Assembly (NCBI RefSeq): GCF_003148475.1
Contig: NZ_QGGG01000013.1
Coordinates: 83,430 to 147,429 of the forward strand
From: Pseudaminobacter salicylatoxidans
GTDB lineage: Bacteria; Pseudomonadota; Alphaproteobacteria; Rhizobiales; Rhizobiaceae
Length of the DNA: 64,000 bases
Direction of reading: 5' to 3'
Position 1 is the stretch's first letter, and each line of letters starts with the position of its first letter. Position numbers and translations under genes: made by a program. Shown piece after piece: positions 26,664 to 34,267 of the stretch. A model generated the notes under the pieces. That model was not told where the DNA came from. It was given only the letters and a program-made list of their open reading frames with translations, and did no database searches.

Positions 26664-28274
26664 TTATTCGGCGGCAGCCGCAACGCGCGGTGCTGCTCCC
26701 AGCACGCTGGCATCGACGTGGGATTCGAATTTGGCGAAATTGTCGATGAACATGCCCACCAGCTTGAGCGCTTGGCGATCATAGGCTTCCTTGTCGGCCC
26801 ATGTCGAGCGCGGATCGAGGATCGACGTTTCCACGCCCGGCACCGCCACCGGCACGGCGAAGCCGAAATTCGGATCGGTACGGAACTCGACATTGTTGAG
26901 CGAGCCGTCGAGTGCTGCCGAAAGCAGGGCACGCGTGGCCTTGATCGGCATGCGCTTGCCGGTGCCGTGGGCGCCGCCGGTCCAGCCGGTGTTGACCAGC
27001 CAGCAATCGACATTGTGCCGGGCGATCAGTTCGCGCAGCAGATTGCCGTATTCCGATGGATGCCGCGGCATGAAGGGCGCGCCGAAGCAGGTCGAGAAGG
27101 TCGCTTCCGGCTCGTTCACGCCCTTTTCGGTGCCGGCCACCTTGGCGGTGTAGCCCGACAGGAAGTGATACATCGCCTGCGCCGGGGTGAGCTTGGCGAT
27201 CGGCGGCATCACGCCGAAGGCGTCGGCGGTCAGCATGATGATGTTCTTCGGATGGCTGGCGCGGCCGGTGGCGCTGGCGTTGGGAATGAAATCGAGCGGG
27301 TAGGCGCAGCGCGTGTTCTCGGTCAGCCGGCCATCGTCGAAGTCCGGAATGCCGTTCTCGTCGAGGATGACGTTTTCCAGCACGGTGCCGAAGCGCCGGG
27401 TGGTGGCGAAGATTTCCGGCTCGGCCTCGGCCGAGAGGCGGATGGTCTTGGCGTAGCAGCCGCCTTCGAAGTTGAAGATGCCGTCGGGGCCCCAGCCATG
27501 CTCGTCGTCGCCGACCAGCGTGCGCGCCGGATCGGCCGACAGCGTGGTCTTGCCGGTGCCCGACAGGCCGAAGAACACGGCCGCGTCGCCCTTCGGCCCT
27601 TCATTGGCCGAGCAGTGCATGGGCATCACGCCCTTTGCCGGCAGCAGATAGTTGAGGGCGGTGAACACCGACTTCTTCATTTCGCCGGCATAGGAGGTGC
27701 CGCCGATCAGCACGATCATGCGGGTGAGATCGACCGCGATCACGGTTTCCGAGCGGCAGCCGTGGCGGGCAGGGTCGGCGCGGAAGGAGGGCAGGTCGAT
27801 GATGGTCATCTGCGGCACGAAACCGGCAAGTTCGTCCGCTTCGGGGCGGCGCAGCAGCGTGCGGATGAACAGCGAGTGCCAGGCATATTCGCCGATCACG
27901 CGCACCGGCAGGCTCTGGCGCGCATCCGCTCCGCCCACGAGATCCTGCACGAACAGGTCCTTGTCGGCCGCGTGGGCCACGAAGTCGGCCAGCAGCACCT
28001 CGAAATGTTCGGGCGAAATCGGCTTGTTGTTGTCCCACCACACATGCGGTTCAGTGGCCGCGTCGCGCACCACGAACTTGTCCTTGGCCGAGCGTCCGGT
28101 GTGCTGGCCGGTCTCGGCGACCAGCGCGCCATGGGCCGTCAGCTTCGCCTCGCGGCGCCGGATGGCTTCTTCGTAAAGTGCTGCCGTGCCGAGATTGTAG
28201 TGCACGGTTCCCGAGGTTTTCAGGCCGCTCTTGTCAATTCCGTGGGAAGGATTGCGTTTGCCGGTTTCACTCAT
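26664..28274 (-). CDS. pckA: Phosphoenolpyruvate carboxykinase (ATP)
   Basis: PckA turns oxaloacetate and ATP into PEP and CO2, the entry step of gluconeogenesis and needed for growth on C4 acids. The 536-residue protein has [12 protein letters not shown], the substrate segment [15 protein letters not shown], the P-loop [14 protein letters not shown] near residue 240, and DDEHGWG just beyond with the metal ligand. [15 protein letters not shown] follows. It is divergent from chvI with a 378-bp gap, the same arrangement as in other rhizobia. Confidence 0.98.
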   Translation of the reverse strand: MSETGKRNPSHGIDKSGLKTSGTVHYNLGTAALYEEAIRRREAKLTAHGALVAETGQHTGRSAKDKFVVRDAATEPHVWWDNNKPISPEHFEVLLADFVAHAADKDLFVQDLVGGADARQSLPVRVIGEYAWHSLFIRTLLRRPEADELAGFVPQMTIIDLPSFRADPARHGCRSETVIAVDLTRMIVLIGGTSYAGEMKKSVFTALNYLLPAKGVMPMHCSANEGPKGDAAVFFGLSGTGKTTLSADPARTLVGDDEHGWGPDGIFNFEGGCYAKTIRLSAEAEPEIFATTRRFGTVLENVILDENGIPDFDDGRLTENTRCAYPLDFIPNASATGRASHPKNIIMLTADAFGVMPPIAKLTPAQAMYHFLSGYTAKVAGTEKGVNEPEATFSTCFGAPFMPRHPSEYGNLLRELIARHNVDCWLVNTGWTGGAHGTGKRMPIKATRALLSAALDGSLNNVEFRTDPNFGFAVPVAVPGVETSILDPRSTWADKEAYDRQALKLVGMFIDNFAKFESHVDASVLGAAPRVAAAAE

Positions 28275-28652
28275 ACGGCGTTCCTCCAGATAGGATCGTT
28301 GCTGCTGGGTGCTCGGGTCGGTTTGCCGAACGTCTATCGTCCGGATTTTGAAGGACGAAATTGGTCAAAATCAGAAAAGATTAGCAATTTCAAATATATA
28401 ATCGATTTAAAGATTTTGAAAAATTTTTAAATCGTTTAAAGGGAGACTTTCCGCCGCAGGGGGTGCATGGCCGGCGTGCCATTTCCTATCTCGGGGCGGG
28501 TTCGCAGCCGAAAAACGGGTGCGGATCTGGAAAATGCGGGTGTCGGTGTGACAAGGGCCTGTTTCTATGCCACATTTTGTACCCAATTTGTCCTGCAAAA
28601 GCCCTTTCCGCTACAGGACAGGGACAAGAAGCCCATGAGGGAGCCGCTGGAT
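28275..28652. promoter_or_regulatory. Divergent control region between pckA and chvI
   Basis: This 378-bp gap holds an AT-rich block (28360-28440) in otherwise GC-rich DNA. Within it CGATTTAAA (28403-28411) and TTTAAATCG (28426-28434) form a perfect 9-bp inverted repeat with a 14-bp spacer. Closer to chvI there is a looser TTGTCCTG and CAGGACA pair. Promoters for both genes should lie here. The specific regulator cannot be named from sequence. Confidence 0.6.
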
Positions 28653-29354
28653 ATGGCAACAATCGCGCTTGTCGACGATGACCGCAACATTCTGACTTCG
28701 GTTTCGATCGCGCTGGAATCGGAAGGTTACCGCGTCGAGACATATACCGATGGTGCCTCGGCGCTGGAGGGGCTGGCGGCACGGCCGCCGAATCTTGCGA
28801 TCCTCGACATCAAGATGCCGCGCATGGACGGCATGGAACTGCTGCGCCGCCTGCGCCAGAAGACCGACCTGCCGGTGATCTTCCTGACCTCCAAGGACGA
28901 CGAGATAGATGAACTGTTCGGGCTCAAGATGGGCGCCGACGATTTCATCCGCAAACCGTTCTCGCAGCGCCTGCTGGTCGAGCGGGTCAAGGCGGTGCTG
29001 CGCCGGGCCAGCGCCCGCGATGCCGCCGCCAAGACGCCGAGCCAGCAGTCGCGCTCGCTCGAACGCGGCCAGCTCGTCATGGATCAGGAACGCCACACCT
29101 GCACCTGGAAGGGCGAGCCGGTCACGCTCACGGTCACGGAGTTTTTGATCCTGCACGCCCTTGCCCAGCGCCCCGGCGTGGTGAAAAGTCGTGATGCGCT
29201 GATGGATTCGGCCTATGATGAGCAGGTCTATGTTGACGATCGCACCATCGACAGCCACATCAAGCGCCTGCGCAAGAAGTTCAAGGCGGTCGATGAGGAG
29301 TTCGAGATGATCGAAACCCTCTATGGTGTCGGCTACCGTTTCCGCGAGGCGTGA
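28653..29354 (+). CDS. chvI: Two-component response regulator ChvI
   Basis: ChvI is the OmpR-type regulator paired with ChvG, controlling envelope, exopolysaccharide and acid responses in rhizobia, Agrobacterium and Brucella (where it is BvrR). The 233-residue protein has [10 protein letters not shown] at the start, the phospho-acceptor Asp at residue 52 ([13 protein letters not shown]), FLTSKD and [12 protein letters not shown]-terminal winged helix ends in [14 protein letters not shown] and [10 protein letters not shown]. The ATG at 28653 has AGGGAG 9 bases upstream and fits relatives; an ATG at 28635 adds six residues. Confidence 0.97.
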   Translation: MATIALVDDDRNILTSVSIALESEGYRVETYTDGASALEGLAARPPNLAILDIKMPRMDGMELLRRLRQKTDLPVIFLTSKDDEIDELFGLKMGADDFIRKPFSQRLLVERVKAVLRRASARDAAAKTPSQQSRSLERGQLVMDQERHTCTWKGEPVTLTVTEFLILHALAQRPGVVKSRDALMDSAYDEQVYVDDRTIDSHIKRLRKKFKAVDEEFEMIETLYGVGYRFREA

Positions 29355-29398
29355 AGCGCGGCGCAGCGCCACGACGCGTCTCAGGAGTTTGTGCCTGA

Positions 29399-31183
29399 AT
29401 GGCAATGGAATTGGATCTGAAGAAACCGGGTGCGGCCGCGCGCAAGTCGCGCACGGCCATGCCCGCATTTCTCTCGAAGATCACCGTGCCGCTGCGCCGT
29501 TTCCTCGGCCACCACATCTTTTCCAGCCTGACGCGGCGCATTCTTTTCCTCAACCTGGCCGGGTTGGGGGTGCTGGTGGTCGGTATCCTCTATCTCAACA
29601 CCTTCCGCGACGGCCTGATCGACGCGCGGGTGGAAAGCCTGATGACGCAGGGCGAGATCATCGCCGGCGCCATCGCCAGTTCCGCCACGGTGGAAACGGA
29701 TTCGATCAGCATCGATCCTGAAAAGCTGCTTGAGTTGCAGGCCGGCGAAAGCCTCGGCCCGGGTTCAGACCAGCTTGACAGCCTCGATTTCCCGATCAAC
29801 CCCGAGCGCGTCGCGCCGGTGCTGCGCCGGCTGATTTCGCCGACGCGCACGCGCGCCCGCATCTATGACCGCGATGCCAATCTGCTGCTGGATTCGCGCC
29901 ATCTCTATTCGCGCGGCCAGATCCTGCGTTACGACCTGCCATCTGTGACCGAGGAAGAGCCGAGTGTCATGGAGCGGGTCGAGAAGTTCGTCTTCGACCT
30001 GTTCCGCAGCAATGAGCTGCCGGTCTACAAGGAGCAGCCCGGCGGCAACGGCGCGGCCTTTCCGGAAGTGATGAGCGCGCTCACTGGCAGCCCCTCCACG
30101 GTGGTGCGCGTCAGCGAGCAGGGCGAGCAGATCGTCTCGGTCGCCGTGCCCATCCAGCGTTTCCGCGCCGTGCTCGGCGTGCTGATGCTGTCCACCGAGG
30201 GCGGCGATATCGACAAGATCGTGGCGGCCGAGCGCAAGGCCATCCTGCGCGTCTTCGGCGTGGCAGCACTTGTCATGGCGATCCTGTCCATGCTTCTGGC
30301 CTCCACCATTGCCAATCCGCTGCGCCGCCTGTCGGCCGCCGCCGTGCGGGTGCGCCGTGGCGTCAAGAACCGCGAGGAAATCCCGGACTTCTCCGATCGG
30401 CAGGACGAGATCGGCAATCTGTCTGTGGCGGTACGCGACATGACCAATGCGCTCTATGCGCGCATCGAGGCCATCGAGAGTTTCGCCGCCGATGTCAGCC
30501 ATGAGCTGAAGAACCCGCTCACCTCGCTGCGCAGCGCGGTGGAGACCTTGCCGCTTGCCAAGACCGATGCCTCGCGCTCGCGGCTGATGGAGATCATCCA
30601 GCATGACGTGAAGCGGCTCGACCGTCTGATCACCGACATTTCCGACGCCTCGCGGCTCGATGCCGAACTGGTGCGCGAGGACTCCGCCAGGATCGATCTG
30701 AAGAAGCTGATCGGCGATCTGGTCGCCCTTTCGCTGGACCCCGGCCGCCACAAGCGCAAGGTCGAGATCGAATACAAGCCGCACAAGCTGCCGCAGGGCG
30801 CGAAGGGCTATTTCGCCCTCGGCCACGACCTGCGCATCGGTCAGGTCATCACCAATCTGATCGAGAATGGGCGCTCCTTCGTGCCGGAGGAGGGGGGCCG
30901 CATCACCGTCTCGCTGGAGCGGGCCGGCAAGTTCAACATCGTCACCGTCGAGGACAACGGCCCCGGCATCCGCGCCGACAATATCGACCGCATCTTCGAG
31001 CGCTTCTACACGGACCGTCCGGCAAGCGAGGCTTTCGGCCAGAATTCCGGCCTTGGCCTGTCCATCAGCCGCCAGATCGTCGAGGCGCATGGCGGCACGC
31101 TGTCGGCCGAAAACATGGTCGGCGGCAAGCCCGGCGACATCAAGGGCGCGCGTTTCGTCATGACGCTCCCGGCCGAAAGCTGA
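29399..31183 (+). CDS. chvG: Sensor histidine kinase ChvG
   Basis: ChvG (BvrS, ExoS) is the inner-membrane sensor for ChvI. The 594-residue protein has an N-terminal membrane segment near residue 50 (NLAGLGVLVVGILYLNTF), a periplasmic region, a second segment near residue 290 (VFGVAALVMAILSMLLAS), and a HAMP linker. The H-box FAADVSHELKNPLTSLR has the phospho-acceptor at His368. The ATPase has an N-box (VITNLIENGRSFV), G1 (VEDNGPGI) and G2 (GLGLSISRQIV). The long cytoplasmic N-terminus before the first membrane segment is normal for this family. An RBS AGGAG lies 12 bases before the ATG. Confidence 0.97.
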   Translation: MAMELDLKKPGAAARKSRTAMPAFLSKITVPLRRFLGHHIFSSLTRRILFLNLAGLGVLVVGILYLNTFRDGLIDARVESLMTQGEIIAGAIASSATVETDSISIDPEKLLELQAGESLGPGSDQLDSLDFPINPERVAPVLRRLISPTRTRARIYDRDANLLLDSRHLYSRGQILRYDLPSVTEEEPSVMERVEKFVFDLFRSNELPVYKEQPGGNGAAFPEVMSALTGSPSTVVRVSEQGEQIVSVAVPIQRFRAVLGVLMLSTEGGDIDKIVAAERKAILRVFGVAALVMAILSMLLASTIANPLRRLSAAAVRVRRGVKNREEIPDFSDRQDEIGNLSVAVRDMTNALYARIEAIESFAADVSHELKNPLTSLRSAVETLPLAKTDASRSRLMEIIQHDVKRLDRLITDISDASRLDAELVREDSARIDLKKLIGDLVALSLDPGRHKRKVEIEYKPHKLPQGAKGYFALGHDLRIGQVITNLIENGRSFVPEEGGRITVSLERAGKFNIVTVEDNGPGIRADNIDRIFERFYTDRPASEAFGQNSGLGLSISRQIVEAHGGTLSAENMVGGKPGDIKGARFVMTLPAES

Positions 31184-31189
31184 TCTCCC

Positions 31190-31636
31190 GTGACCCCGCC
31201 CAACCTGCATGGCACCGCGCTGGTGCTCGGGTCTCGCGGCGTGCTGGTCCTTGGGCCATCCGGCTCGGGCAAGAGCACGCTGGCGCTCGCGGCGGTCAGC
31301 CGGTTTCGCGATGTTGGCCGCCTTGCCTGCCTCGTCAGCGACGATCAGGTCTTGGTTGCCGTGCATGGCGCCCGGCTGGTTTGCAGCGCGCCGCGGACGA
31401 TCAGCGGGCTGGTCGAGGTGCATGGCGTGGGGCCGCGACCGTCGGCCGTTCAGCCGCGGGCGGTCATCGATCTTGCGGTGCGGCTGGTGCCGGTAGGCGA
31501 GATGCAGCGTCTGCCCGAGGAGGAATTCGAGGACGTGGCCGGTTGCCGCCTGCCGGTGCTGAAGGTGCCGCAGCGCGACACCCGGCCGGCGCTGATGGCG
31601 ATCGCCGCGCGGCTTTCATTGCCGCCGTTCGCGTGA
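31190..31636 (+). CDS. hprK: HPr kinase/phosphorylase, short alphaproteobacterial form
   Basis: HprK phosphorylates HPr on a serine. The 148-residue product holds only the catalytic domain, with the P-loop GPSGSGKST near residue 22 and the LVSDDQVLV segment; the N-terminal domain of Firmicutes enzymes is missing, as is usual in alphaproteobacteria. GTG at 31190 lies 7 bp after chvG, so it is co-transcribed with it. Its target HPr is encoded 600 bp further on. This ties a phosphotransfer control loop to ChvGI. Confidence 0.93.
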   Translation: MTPPNLHGTALVLGSRGVLVLGPSGSGKSTLALAAVSRFRDVGRLACLVSDDQVLVAVHGARLVCSAPRTISGLVEVHGVGPRPSAVQPRAVIDLAVRLVPVGEMQRLPEEEFEDVAGCRLPVLKVPQRDTRPALMAIAARLSLPPFA

Positions 31637-31807
31637 AAGTGTCGAAGACAGGTGACACTGTGCGGCAAAATGGTCTTGGCCAAAGCGTTTTAGGGCTTGT
31701 AAACGCCACTCGCCTCGACAAGATAGCGCTCCATTGCCCGGCAAACCGGGCTAGGCGGGCGTGGCGGAGAGCGTTCGCGAACAGGTCATGACGGGAGCCA
31801 AAGCAGA

Positions 31808-32209
31808 ATGATCGGACTCGTGCTCGTGACGCACGGTCAGTTGGCCATGGAGTTCCGCAACGCCGTGGAGCACGTCGTCGGACCCCAGGACCATTTCGAG
31901 ACCATCGCCATCGGCCCGGACGACGATATGGAGCAGCGCCGCCGCGACATCGTCGAGGCGGTGGCGCGCAGCGATACCGGCACCGGCGTGATCCTGCTGA
32001 CCGACATGTTCGGCGGCACGCCCTCCAACCTTGCCATTTCCGTCATGGAGGCCGGCCGCGTCGAGGTCATCGCCGGCATGAACCTGCCCATGCTCATCAA
32101 GCTCTCCAGCGTGCGCAAGAGCGACGACATGACGCTGGCGCTCGATGAGGCGCAGACCGCCGGGCGCAAATACATCAATGTCGCCAGCCAGCTTCTGAGC
32201 AGCAAATGA
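31808..32209 (+). CDS. PTS system mannose-type EIIA-like protein
   Basis: The 133-residue EIIA-Man domain (often named ManX or EIIA in rhizobia) starts LVLVTHGQLAMEF with the phospho-acceptor His at residue 9. LLTDMFGGTPSNLA in the middle is the other family signature. There are no EIIB or EIIC transport subunits nearby, so it most likely passes phosphate for regulation and does not bring in sugar. It overlaps the HPr gene by 4 bp. A hairpin (GCCCGG/CCGGGC at 31736-31751) lies in the 171-bp gap after hprK. Confidence 0.92.
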   Translation: MIGLVLVTHGQLAMEFRNAVEHVVGPQDHFETIAIGPDDDMEQRRRDIVEAVARSDTGTGVILLTDMFGGTPSNLAISVMEAGRVEVIAGMNLPMLIKLSSVRKSDDMTLALDEAQTAGRKYINVASQLLSSK

Positions 32210-32508
32210 ACGGCCTGTCCTCCCCGGCTTCCGAAGGCGGCACGTCCCGCGAATTCCAGATCGTCAATCAGCGCGGCCTGCATGCCCGCGCTTCGGCCAA
32301 ATTCGTCCAGGTGGCAAGCAGCTACGAGGCCTCGATCGAGGTCGAGAAGGACGGCGTCAAGGTCGGCGGCACCTCGATCATGGGCCTGATGATGCTGGCC
32401 GCCAGCCCAGGCTCCAACATCCGCGTCACCGCCACGGGGCCGGATGCCGATGATGTTCTCGAGGCGCTCGGCACGCTCATCGCCGACCGTTTCGGCGAGG
32501 AAATCTGA
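32206..32508 (+). CDS. Phosphocarrier protein HPr
   Basis: This 100-residue HPr has His26 in GLHARASAKF, the site phosphorylated by PEP via enzyme I, and Ser57 in GGTSIMGLMML, the likely target of HprK. An N-terminal extension of about 13 residues precedes the domain. Together with HprK and EIIA it forms an incomplete regulatory PTS, and no enzyme I is present in the window. It is coupled by overlap to the EIIA gene. Confidence 0.95.
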   Translation: MNGLSSPASEGGTSREFQIVNQRGLHARASAKFVQVASSYEASIEVEKDGVKVGGTSIMGLMMLAASPGSNIRVTATGPDADDVLEALGTLIADRFGEEI

Positions 32509-32537
32509 GCGCTGCCGCTTTCGGCGGATATGCACGA

Positions 32538-32555
32538 ATAAGGATTTCTTTATAT
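32538..32555. promoter_or_regulatory. Palindrome upstream of ahcY, possible SahR-type operator
   Basis: ATAAGGATTTCTTTATAT contains ATAAGGA and TCTTTAT as an imperfect inverted repeat, about 115 bp before ahcY. ArsR-family SahR regulators bind AT-rich palindromes before methionine-cycle genes in proteobacteria, so this is a candidate; the match is by memory of the general motif only. Confidence 0.4.
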
Positions 32556-32669
32556 CCCATTGTCGACCGCGCGGCGATCTGCTAGTCAGCGCGCATCCGC
32601 AATGGCGTCCGCGCCCCGTCCTTCGGGCGTGTGCAGGCGCTTTCACGAACCCGAACGGGAGCACTGCCA

Positions 32670-34067
32670 ATGTCTGGTAAGGACTACATCGTCGCCGATC
32701 TTTCGCTTGCCGGCTGGGGCCGCAAGGAAATCGAGATCGCTGAAACCGAAATGCCCGGCCTGATGGCCTGCCGCGAGGAATTCGGTGAAAAGCAGCCGCT
32801 CAAGGGCGCGCGCATCACCGGCTCGCTGCACATGACCATCCAGACGGCGGTGCTGATCGAGACCCTGAAGACGCTCGGCGCCGACATCCGCTGGGCCTCC
32901 TGCAACATTTTCTCCACGCAGGACCACGCCGCCGCCGCGATCGCCGATGCCGGTATTCCGGTCTTTGCCGTGAAGGGCGAGACGCTGGAGGAGTACTGGC
33001 AGTACACCGACAAGATCTTCCAGTGGGCCGATGGCGGCACTTCCAACATGATCCTCGACGATGGCGGCGACGCCACCATGTACATCCTGCTGGGCGCCCG
33101 CGCCGAAGCCGGCGAGGACGTGCTGACCAATCCCGGCAGCGAGGAGGAAGAGATCCTGTTCGCGCAGATCAGGAAGCGCATGGCCGAGACGCCGGGCTTC
33201 TTCACGAAGCAGCGCGAGGCGATCCGCGGCGTCACCGAGGAGACGACCACCGGCGTCAACCGCCTCTACCAGCTCCAGAAGAAGGGCTTGCTGCCCTTCC
33301 CGGCGATCAACGTCAACGACTCCGTCACCAAGTCCAAGTTCGACAACAAATATGGCTGCAAGGAATCGCTGGTCGACGGTATCCGTCGCGGCACCGACGT
33401 GATGATGGCCGGCAAGGTCGCCGTGGTCTGCGGCTATGGCGACGTCGGCAAGGGCTCGGCCGCGTCGCTGAAGGGCGCCGGCGCGCGCGTCAAGGTCACG
33501 GAAGTCGATCCGATCTGCGCCCTGCAGGCGGCCATGGACGGCTTCGAAGTGGTGACGCTGGAAGATGCGGCCCCGACCGCCGACATCGTCATCACCACCA
33601 CCGGCAACAAGGACGTCATCACGCTCGACCATATGCGCGCGATGAAGGACATGGTCATCGTCGGCAATATCGGTCATTTCGACAACGAGATTCAGGTCGC
33701 CGCACTGCGCAACCTGAAATGGACCAACGTGAAGCCGCAGGTCGATATGATTTCCTTCCCGGATGGCAAGCGCCTGATCCTGCTGTCGGAAGGCCGTCTG
33801 CTCAATCTCGGCAACGCCACCGGCCATCCGAGCTTCGTCATGTCGGCATCCTTCACCAACCAGGTGCTGGCGCAGATCGAGCTGTTCACCAAGGCTGGCC
33901 AGTACAAGAACGAGGTCTATGTGCTGCCCAAGCATCTGGATGAGAAGGTCGCGCGCCTGCATCTCGACAAGCTGGGCGCCAAGCTGACCGAGCTGAGCAA
34001 GGAACAGGCTGCCTATATCGGTGTCACGCCGCAGGGCCCGTTCAAGCCGGAACACTACAGATACTGA
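32670..34067 (+). CDS. ahcY: S-adenosylhomocysteine hydrolase
   Basis: AhcY hydrolyses S-adenosylhomocysteine to adenosine and homocysteine, relieving inhibition of methyltransferases. The 465-residue protein has [20 protein letters not shown] near residue 50, the signature [15 protein letters not shown], the NAD-binding [10 protein letters not shown] near residue 255, and NIGHFDNEI. The tail [22 protein letters not shown] is the conserved dimer arm with the nucleotide-binding KPEHYRY end. ATG at 32670 is preceded by GGGAG. Confidence 0.98.
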   Translation: MSGKDYIVADLSLAGWGRKEIEIAETEMPGLMACREEFGEKQPLKGARITGSLHMTIQTAVLIETLKTLGADIRWASCNIFSTQDHAAAAIADAGIPVFAVKGETLEEYWQYTDKIFQWADGGTSNMILDDGGDATMYILLGARAEAGEDVLTNPGSEEEEILFAQIRKRMAETPGFFTKQREAIRGVTEETTTGVNRLYQLQKKGLLPFPAINVNDSVTKSKFDNKYGCKESLVDGIRRGTDVMMAGKVAVVCGYGDVGKGSAASLKGAGARVKVTEVDPICALQAAMDGFEVVTLEDAAPTADIVITTTGNKDVITLDHMRAMKDMVIVGNIGHFDNEIQVAALRNLKWTNVKPQVDMISFPDGKRLILLSEGRLLNLGNATGHPSFVMSASFTNQVLAQIELFTKAGQYKNEVYVLPKHLDEKVARLHLDKLGAKLTELSKEQAAYIGVTPQGPFKPEHYRY

Positions 34068-34099
34068 TCTGGGTTAACCAAACTACCAGATGTTGAAGT

Positions 34100-34132
34100 C
34101 GGGCAATTGACTTTTTGCCCGGCTTTGTTTTT
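34100..34132 (+). terminator. Terminator after ahcY
   Basis: CGGGCAA (34100-34106) pairs with TTGCCCG (34115-34121), followed by GCTTTGTTTTT. Confidence 0.85.
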
Positions 34133-34267
34133 GCGCGCCGCGCTTCTTCACGGGGATTCGAGCAACCTGTATTGTATCCATGATTCGCGACGTTCGCGCT
34201 CCGAGGCGGGGATGCGAAGAGCCGGCGTCGAGGCAGTCTGCGATCAGGCGGCGGAGAGGTACAGGAC

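Noticed and set aside
34070..34085. TTAACCA after ahcY as a CtrA site for divL
   Set aside because: Only one half-site is present, and no second TTAA is at the right spacing.
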